A stretch of 17,654 nt of DNA from JBFJVZ01 sp041623895 (GTDB lineage Bacteria > Planctomycetota > Planctomycetia > Pirellulales > Pirellulaceae): the NCBI GenBank assembly GCA_041623895.1, contig JBFJVZ010000114.1, positions 1-17,654 on the forward strand, written 5' to 3'. This document shows positions 13,321 to 17,654 of this stretch, one piece after another. The notes under the pieces were generated by a model that saw only the letters and a program-made list of their open reading frames with translations, ran no database searches and had not been told where the DNA came from. Within the stretch, counting starts at the first letter, position 1, and each line of letters begins with the position of its first letter. Both the position numbers and the translations under genes were made by a program.

Positions 13321-15537
13321 TCAGTCGGGGGTATCCAGGTAGGGATCTTGGCCGATTTCGCGTTGCATCTTTTTGCGTTCTTTCTCGTGATGTAACAGAA
13401 CCATGCGGTCGCGGAAATGCTTCCGTTCAACCTTTCGCTGGGCACGGCGAAACAGCTTGGCGTATCGGTCGACCGCTCCCTCGACCGATTCACCTTTCAG
13501 TTTCAGCCGGTCCGATGTTTTCAGACCCAAGCCGGTTTTCAAAATGTCATCGTCCAAGGAAAGGTATTGTCGATACGAACCTTTGTCACCTTGGCGCCCA
13601 CAACGCCCAATCAATTGGCGATCGATCCTGGCGGCGTCGTGCAGTTCCGTGCAAATCACATGCATACCGCCTTTGGCTTCGACCGCCCGCGACAGTTTGA
13701 TGTCAGTACCGCGACCTGCCATGTTGGTGGCCACAGTAACTCGGCCCGCCCCTCCGGCGTCGGCAACAATTTCGGCTTCTTTTTCGACGTTATTTGCGTT
13801 CAGGACCTGGTGATCGATGCCGATGTTGGCGAGCATCTTGGAAAGAATTTCGCTCTTATCGATTGAACGGGTGCCGATCAGAATGGGGCGACCTTCGGCG
13901 TGAATTTGTTGGATTTCCTCAACAATTGCTTCAAATTTCGCCGTCATTGATCCGAACACGCGATCGGGCAGCCGCTGGCGTCGCGGCGGTCGATTCGTGG
14001 GCACGCGGACGACTGGTGTTCGATAGATCTTCTTTAATTCGCGTGCACTCGTAGCGGCGGTGCCGGTCATGCCCGCCAGGTGAGCGTATCGCAAAAACAA
14101 GTCTTGCACGGTGATGCGTGCCGCTTGCCCGGTCGGCACACTGATCTCGATCAGTTCTTTCGCTTCGATTGCCTGATGAATTCCGTCACGCCACTTGCGG
14201 CCTTCGGCCAGACGCCCGGTGAATTCATCCACGATCACAATTTCCTCTATCCCCTTGTCATTGGGGCGTACAACGTACTGACGGTCCAGCAGGAACTCGC
14301 GATAGACTTTGACCGCACGCTCGGTGTACTCGTACAAATCGACCAGCCCCATGGTGCGAACCAGATCGGTTTTCGGCAAAGAACGAACTTTTTGTCGGCC
14401 CCGCGCGGTTAGCTCGTACTGCTTGGTGTCTTCGTCAATCGTAAAGTGATCATCCAGTTCATACTCGTGCGCGTGCTGGGCTGCCCAACGATAGGTTTGC
14501 ACGATTTGATCGCGGACGTTGTCTTCAATGCTGCCGATGATCAAAGGCGTACGTGCTTCATCGATCAGAATGCTGTCGGCTTCATCGACCAGACAAAAGT
14601 GCATGCCTCGCATCACCGGTTGGTCGCCCGTCCCGGAGAATCCTCCGCCGCCACCGCCCAACATCTCCGTTTGTAATCGGTTCTGGGCGCGCAACAACAG
14701 ACGATCACGAAGAAAATCAAAGCCAAATTCTTTGGCTGTACCATAAGTGATGGCCGCCCCATACGCTTCGCGACGCGAGCCTTGATCATCCGGCGTTTGG
14801 ATGACACCGACGGAGACACCCAACAATGAGTAAATGGGTTCCATCCATTCGGCATCACGTTTGGCCAAATAGTCGTTAACGGTTGCTAGATGAGCACCTT
14901 TTCCCAGCAAAGAATGCAAGTACAACGGTAACGTCGCCGCCAACGTCTTGCCTTCGCCCGTTTGCATTTCGGCGATATGACTTTCAAACAGAGAGATGCC
15001 GCCGACGATTTGAACATCGTAATGACGCATGGAAAGCGTACGGCGACCGGCTTCACGAACCAGGGCGTAGCTCTCCGGCAACAGCGTAGTCAGTTTCTCG
15101 CCCGCCATCGCGCGATAACGCAGCGCTAGGGATCGTTTGCGAAGCGAGGCGTCGTCTTCCCGTTGAAGCAACGGCTCCAATTCGTTGATTTGATTCAGTT
15201 GCCGACCCCAGCGAATCATCTTGGGCCGGAAACCTTGCTTCGAGATCGCCGAGAAGATTCTGGCATTCGATTCCAGCTCGACCGGGGCCGAAATCGTGTC
15301 AGGCGTCATCGACTTGTCAACATGGCTCGGATGCGCATCGTTTTCGTCAACTTCGATCAATTCGGTCACGACCCCGCTGTCGGATGCATTCGTGGCTGAC
15401 GCGTCCTCTGTTGGCGGACTGCTCAATACCGGGGAACCGTCGTGGCGCGGAGCCGGATCTTGGGCGTTGCTATCATCGGTCTCAACACCACTCGCGTCGG
15501 CAGAGTCTTGTTTGGAGCGTGTTTCACCAGCAGACAT
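13321..15537 (-). CDS. secA: SecA-like translocation ATPase, short C-terminally
   Basis: A 738-residue DEAD-motor ATPase of the SecA family, which drives proteins through SecYEG. After a 90-residue acidic, Ser/Asp-rich and probably unfolded extension come NBD1 with Walker A MQTGEGKT (191-198) and Walker B DEAD (318-321, in LVDEADSILIDEARTPLIIGS), the preprotein cross-linking region (about 330-480) and NBD2 with GMTGTAATSARE (489-500), NMAGRGTDI (605-613) and GRCGRQGD (644-651). A Gly-rich insert (293-305) precedes Walker B. It ends about 40 residues into what aligns with the first scaffold helix (AQRKVERKHFRDRMVLLHHEKE), so the two-helix finger, wing and zinc tail of normal SecA (about 850-900 residues) are absent. 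It is more likely an accessory SecA than the housekeeping one. No strong ribosome binding site is seen. Confidence 0.9.
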   Translation of the reverse strand: MSAGETRSKQDSADASGVETDDSNAQDPAPRHDGSPVLSSPPTEDASATNASDSGVVTELIEVDENDAHPSHVDKSMTPDTISAPVELESNARIFSAISKQGFRPKMIRWGRQLNQINELEPLLQREDDASLRKRSLALRYRAMAGEKLTTLLPESYALVREAGRRTLSMRHYDVQIVGGISLFESHIAEMQTGEGKTLAATLPLYLHSLLGKGAHLATVNDYLAKRDAEWMEPIYSLLGVSVGVIQTPDDQGSRREAYGAAITYGTAKEFGFDFLRDRLLLRAQNRLQTEMLGGGGGGFSGTGDQPVMRGMHFCLVDEADSILIDEARTPLIIGSIEDNVRDQIVQTYRWAAQHAHEYELDDHFTIDEDTKQYELTARGRQKVRSLPKTDLVRTMGLVDLYEYTERAVKVYREFLLDRQYVVRPNDKGIEEIVIVDEFTGRLAEGRKWRDGIHQAIEAKELIEISVPTGQAARITVQDLFLRYAHLAGMTGTAATSARELKKIYRTPVVRVPTNRPPRRQRLPDRVFGSMTAKFEAIVEEIQQIHAEGRPILIGTRSIDKSEILSKMLANIGIDHQVLNANNVEKEAEIVADAGGAGRVTVATNMAGRGTDIKLSRAVEAKGGMHVICTELHDAARIDRQLIGRCGRQGDKGSYRQYLSLDDDILKTGLGLKTSDRLKLKGESVEGAVDRYAKLFRRAQRKVERKHFRDRMVLLHHEKERKKMQREIGQDPYLDTPD

Positions 15538-15790
15538 GCAACGAACTCGTTAGCGGTTTTTTGAGGAAATCGACAACGTCAGGGTCAGGCAAGACATCGA
15601 TCCTGAATCCGAAACGTCATTCTAACGTTTAATCCTGAGATGCTAGGGAAGCTTCGCGGGTTCCCTGCCTGAATCTAGGCAAACTACGGCGAGTTTTCTT
15701 CGAGTTCCGGACGTACTGCATCTAACGGTCGATTGAGTCGATCGAATTATACCAGTCAATCCAGTGTTCCCGGACTGTACGAGACCAACG

Positions 15791-17521
15791 ATGAAGAAAA
15801 CATTTCGAGGCCTGACCCTAGCAGCTGCCTTGCTGACTGCCTCAGGTTCAGCCAACGCCGACGAAAACGCAACGGTGTACGATGGGGATGGTCCCGTCAC
15901 TCCGGTTGCCTTTGTTGGCGACATGGCCAATCACAGTGAAGACGCCTATTTCGCTGAAAACGCCGCGGTAGCCGAACAGGCTGCCGAAGCGATTTCGCAG
16001 ACCAGCCACGTCACGCGTGCGGCAGAAGAACTGCGTCATCACGAAAGACAATTGAATTCAACCGCTCACCAGCAGAAGCCTGCGGCTCGTCAGCACATCG
16101 CGCAGCAGATGCCGATGATGCAGCAGCCCGCCGCGCAACAGCCACAGATTATCGGCCAGGGAGTGCAATACGAACCAGTTTCGGTTCAGCAACTGCAACC
16201 GGCTGGCTACCAACCGGCTGGCTACCAACCGGCCGGCTACCAACCGGCCGGCTATCAACCGGTCGGCTATCAACCGGTCGGCTATCAACCGGTCGGCTAT
16301 CAACCGGTCGGCTACCAACCAGTTGGCTATCAACCAGTTGGCTACCAACAGTGCGACACTGGCTGTGCCAGCGCTTGTGACGCCGGCTGCACCGGTGGTT
16401 GCGGTCCGACCTGTGGCCTGGACTCTGGATGTGATTCCGGATGCGACAGTGCCTACGGCGGCAGCTCAAAGAGTTTTGCAAGCATGTTCGGGCTGTGTAC
16501 CACGGACGGATGGTGTCGCCACGAAGCCTTGCTGTGGTTCGTCGAAAATCGCGAATCGCCGGCTTTGGTGACGACCGCGGCCCGTGGTGATCTGCCGATC
16601 GTCGGTTTCCCCACCACGCAAACGGTTTTCGGTGACAACATCGAAGGCGACATGTCGGTCGGATATCGACTCGATATCGGTCGCTACGTCGATGACAACA
16701 TTGGCATCGGCGCTCGCTTTTGGTGGCTCTCGGAAAACAAGGATGATTATGCCGCCGGAGGTGACGGAAGCCTCATTTCCATCGGCCGTCCTTATTACAA
16801 CGACGACCTCAACCTGAACGATGCAGTGGTGGTCGCTTTGAACGGTTTCGTCGAAGGAAACGTTGAGGCCGAAAGTTCTATCGACATGTTGGCTGCAGAG
16901 GCCTACGCTCGCTTGAACTTGAGCTGCAGCAAGTCCTGCCAGCTGGACCTGGTTGGCGGCTACAGCTACTTCCAAGTCGACGATACGTTGCGAATCACGA
17001 GCACATCGCAAACGTCCACCAGCGCACGAACTTTCAGTGACTTGTTCGAGACGGAAAATCGTTTCAACGGCGGCCAAGTCGGCTTGGAAACGATCATCAA
17101 ACGCGGCCGCTGGTTCGCACGCTCACTGACCAAGGTGCACTTGGGTGACATGGAGCAAAACGTGCGTATCGCAGGGCGGAGCGTGGAAGATTTCCTGACT
17201 CCCAACGCCCCCGTCATCGTCAGCAACAGCGGTATGCTGACAATGGGCAATCAAGGCGAATTCGAGCGAAACGTGTTCACATTCGTGCCCGAGATCAATT
17301 TCAAACTCGGTTATCGATTCCGCGATCACGTTGAGATGACGGTCGGCTACAGCTTCCTGTACTTTGACCGAGTCGCGCTGGCCGGTGTGAACGTTGATCC
17401 GGCCATTGATCCGGCGTTCCTGAACACGAACGGACCGTTCCCCCAACGACCAGCATTCGACTTCAACGATACCAGCTTGTGGGCACAAGGTGTCGACCTG
17501 GGATTTGCAATCGCTTACTAG
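15791..17521 (+). CDS. Outer-membrane beta-barrel protein of the BBP7 type with repeat and Cys-rich region
   Basis: A 576-residue protein. A clear signal peptide (1-23, MKKTFRGLTLAAALLTASGSANA) is followed by an Ala/Glu/Gln/His-rich region (24-137), ten pentapeptides A/V-G-Y-Q-P/Q (138-187), a stretch with 8 Cys (188-220, CDTGCASACDAGC...) and a barrel-like domain (about 235-576). The barrel begins TDGWCRHEALLWFVENRESPA and has alternating strands with aromatic ends (SVGYRLDIGRYVDDNIGIGARFWWL, KLGYRFRDHVEMTVGYSFLYF), ending ...GVDLGFAIAY, the pattern of the planctomycete BBP7 (beta barrel porin-7) family. Family assignment is from memory. The location is the outer membrane; the repeat part may face the periplasm or the outside. 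The frame extends to a GTG at 15764, but the ATG at 15791 gives the normal signal peptide. It is divergent from the SecA-like gene. Confidence 0.88.
   Translation: MKKTFRGLTLAAALLTASGSANADENATVYDGDGPVTPVAFVGDMANHSEDAYFAENAAVAEQAAEAISQTSHVTRAAEELRHHERQLNSTAHQQKPAARQHIAQQMPMMQQPAAQQPQIIGQGVQYEPVSVQQLQPAGYQPAGYQPAGYQPAGYQPVGYQPVGYQPVGYQPVGYQPVGYQPVGYQQCDTGCASACDAGCTGGCGPTCGLDSGCDSGCDSAYGGSSKSFASMFGLCTTDGWCRHEALLWFVENRESPALVTTAARGDLPIVGFPTTQTVFGDNIEGDMSVGYRLDIGRYVDDNIGIGARFWWLSENKDDYAAGGDGSLISIGRPYYNDDLNLNDAVVVALNGFVEGNVEAESSIDMLAAEAYARLNLSCSKSCQLDLVGGYSYFQVDDTLRITSTSQTSTSARTFSDLFETENRFNGGQVGLETIIKRGRWFARSLTKVHLGDMEQNVRIAGRSVEDFLTPNAPVIVSNSGMLTMGNQGEFERNVFTFVPEINFKLGYRFRDHVEMTVGYSFLYFDRVALAGVNVDPAIDPAFLNTNGPFPQRPAFDFNDTSLWAQGVDLGFAIAY
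16202..16351 (+). repeat. Ten 15-bp tandem repeats encoding AGYQP/VGYQP
   Basis: Ten in-frame 15-bp units encode AGYQP four times and then VGYQP five times and VGYQQ once. Several neighbouring units are identical in DNA (GTCGGCTATCAACCG three times in a row), so the array probably grows and shrinks by slippage without changing frame. Confidence 0.9.
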
Positions 17522-17538
17522 GTCGCCCCAAACATCGG

Positions 17539-17576
17539 GACTTTGACACCTAGTCAGTCCGGAACCAGTCAAAGTC
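17539..17576. repeat. Inverted repeat after the BBP7 gene
   Basis: GACTTTGAC (17539-17547) and GTCAAAGTC (17568-17576) form a perfect 9-bp inverted repeat with a 20-nt loop just before the terminator. It could be a second hairpin of the same 3' end; no T tract follows it. Confidence 0.45.
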
Positions 17577-17590
17577 ACGAAAAAATACGA

Positions 17591-17620
17591 AGCGTGGAGA
17601 GAAATCTCCACGCTTTTTTT
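17591..17620 (+). terminator. Strong intrinsic terminator after the BBP7 gene
   Basis: A perfect 10-bp stem, AGCGTGGAGA (17591-17600) with TCTCCACGCT (17605-17614), is closed by the stable tetraloop GAAA and followed by seven T residues (17614-17620). It lies 70 bp after the stop codon and is the best terminator in the window. Confidence 0.92.
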
Positions 17621-17654
17621 ACAGCCACAATGCCGTAGCGGAATTCGGGAGAAT

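Noticed and set aside
15764..15790. GTG start for the BBP7 protein
   Set aside because: It adds nine residues ahead of MKKTFRG..., which is a textbook signal peptide start.
15538..15790. Promoter between the SecA-like and BBP7 genes
   Set aside because: TATACC at 15748-15753 resembles a -10 box, but I see no -35 at proper distance, so I do not assign it.
16202..16351. Tandem repeats as a possible CRISPR array
   Set aside because: Units are 15 bp, contiguous, without spacers, and in frame in a coding gene.
16466..17077. A 203-codon minus-strand frame inside the BBP7 gene
   Set aside because: Antisense to the barrel domain, with no signal, motif or ribosome binding site. Shadow of the real gene.

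Overview
The window looks like part of a planctomycete chromosome, most likely from the Pirellulaceae (Rhodopirellula and relatives). The signs are an outer-membrane BBP7-type beta-barrel protein, an ECF-like sigma factor fused to a serine/threonine kinase, many secreted proteins of unknown function, weak or absent Shine-Dalgarno sites at several genes, loose gene packing on both strands, and several families of short palindromic repeats between genes. This is inference from gene content; there is no rRNA or tRNA here to place the organism.

Layout. 1-641 is the 3' end of a protein that runs off the left edge. Facing it is a membrane-anchored EF-hand protein (681-1496, minus), and upstream of that on the same strand a sigma-factor/kinase fusion (1647-3044, minus). 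A 7Fe ferredoxin (3151-3408, plus) is divergent from the kinase. Two small tandem lipoprotein paralogs follow (3585-3824 and 3925-4158, plus) with an intrinsic terminator between them. 4159-4582 is non-coding and carries a palindromic repeat. A small possible gene (4583-4846) faces nucleoside diphosphate kinase (4891-5364, minus). A 133-bp palindromic element (5573-5705) overlaps the stop codon of a secreted Cys/Pro-rich protein (5701-6774, minus). A two-helix membrane protein with a HAMP-like segment (7062-7529, plus), a second repeat region, and a large exported TPR protein (7859-9571, plus) follow. An exported alpha/beta-hydrolase-fold protein without its nucleophile serine (9674-10636, minus) and a DJ-1/PfpI protein (10805-11380, minus) come next, then an exported PQQ-type beta-propeller protein (11632-13212, plus), a SecA-like ATPase that stops early (13321-15537, minus), and the BBP7 barrel protein with a ten-unit pentapeptide repeat (15791-17521, plus) ended by a strong terminator.

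No single operon or defence system unites these genes; most are single transcription units in convergent or divergent pairs. A common theme is the cell envelope: eight or more products carry signal peptides, lipoboxes or membrane anchors, and an accessory SecA-like motor lies beside an outer-membrane protein. The least expected observations are a repeat-element end that supplies the TAG stop codon of two unrelated genes (5701-6774 and 7062-7529), the SecA-like protein lacking the helical scaffold/wing/C-terminal part, the sigma-kinase fusion, and the pseudo-hydrolase. I do not see clear evidence for a wholly new multi-gene system.
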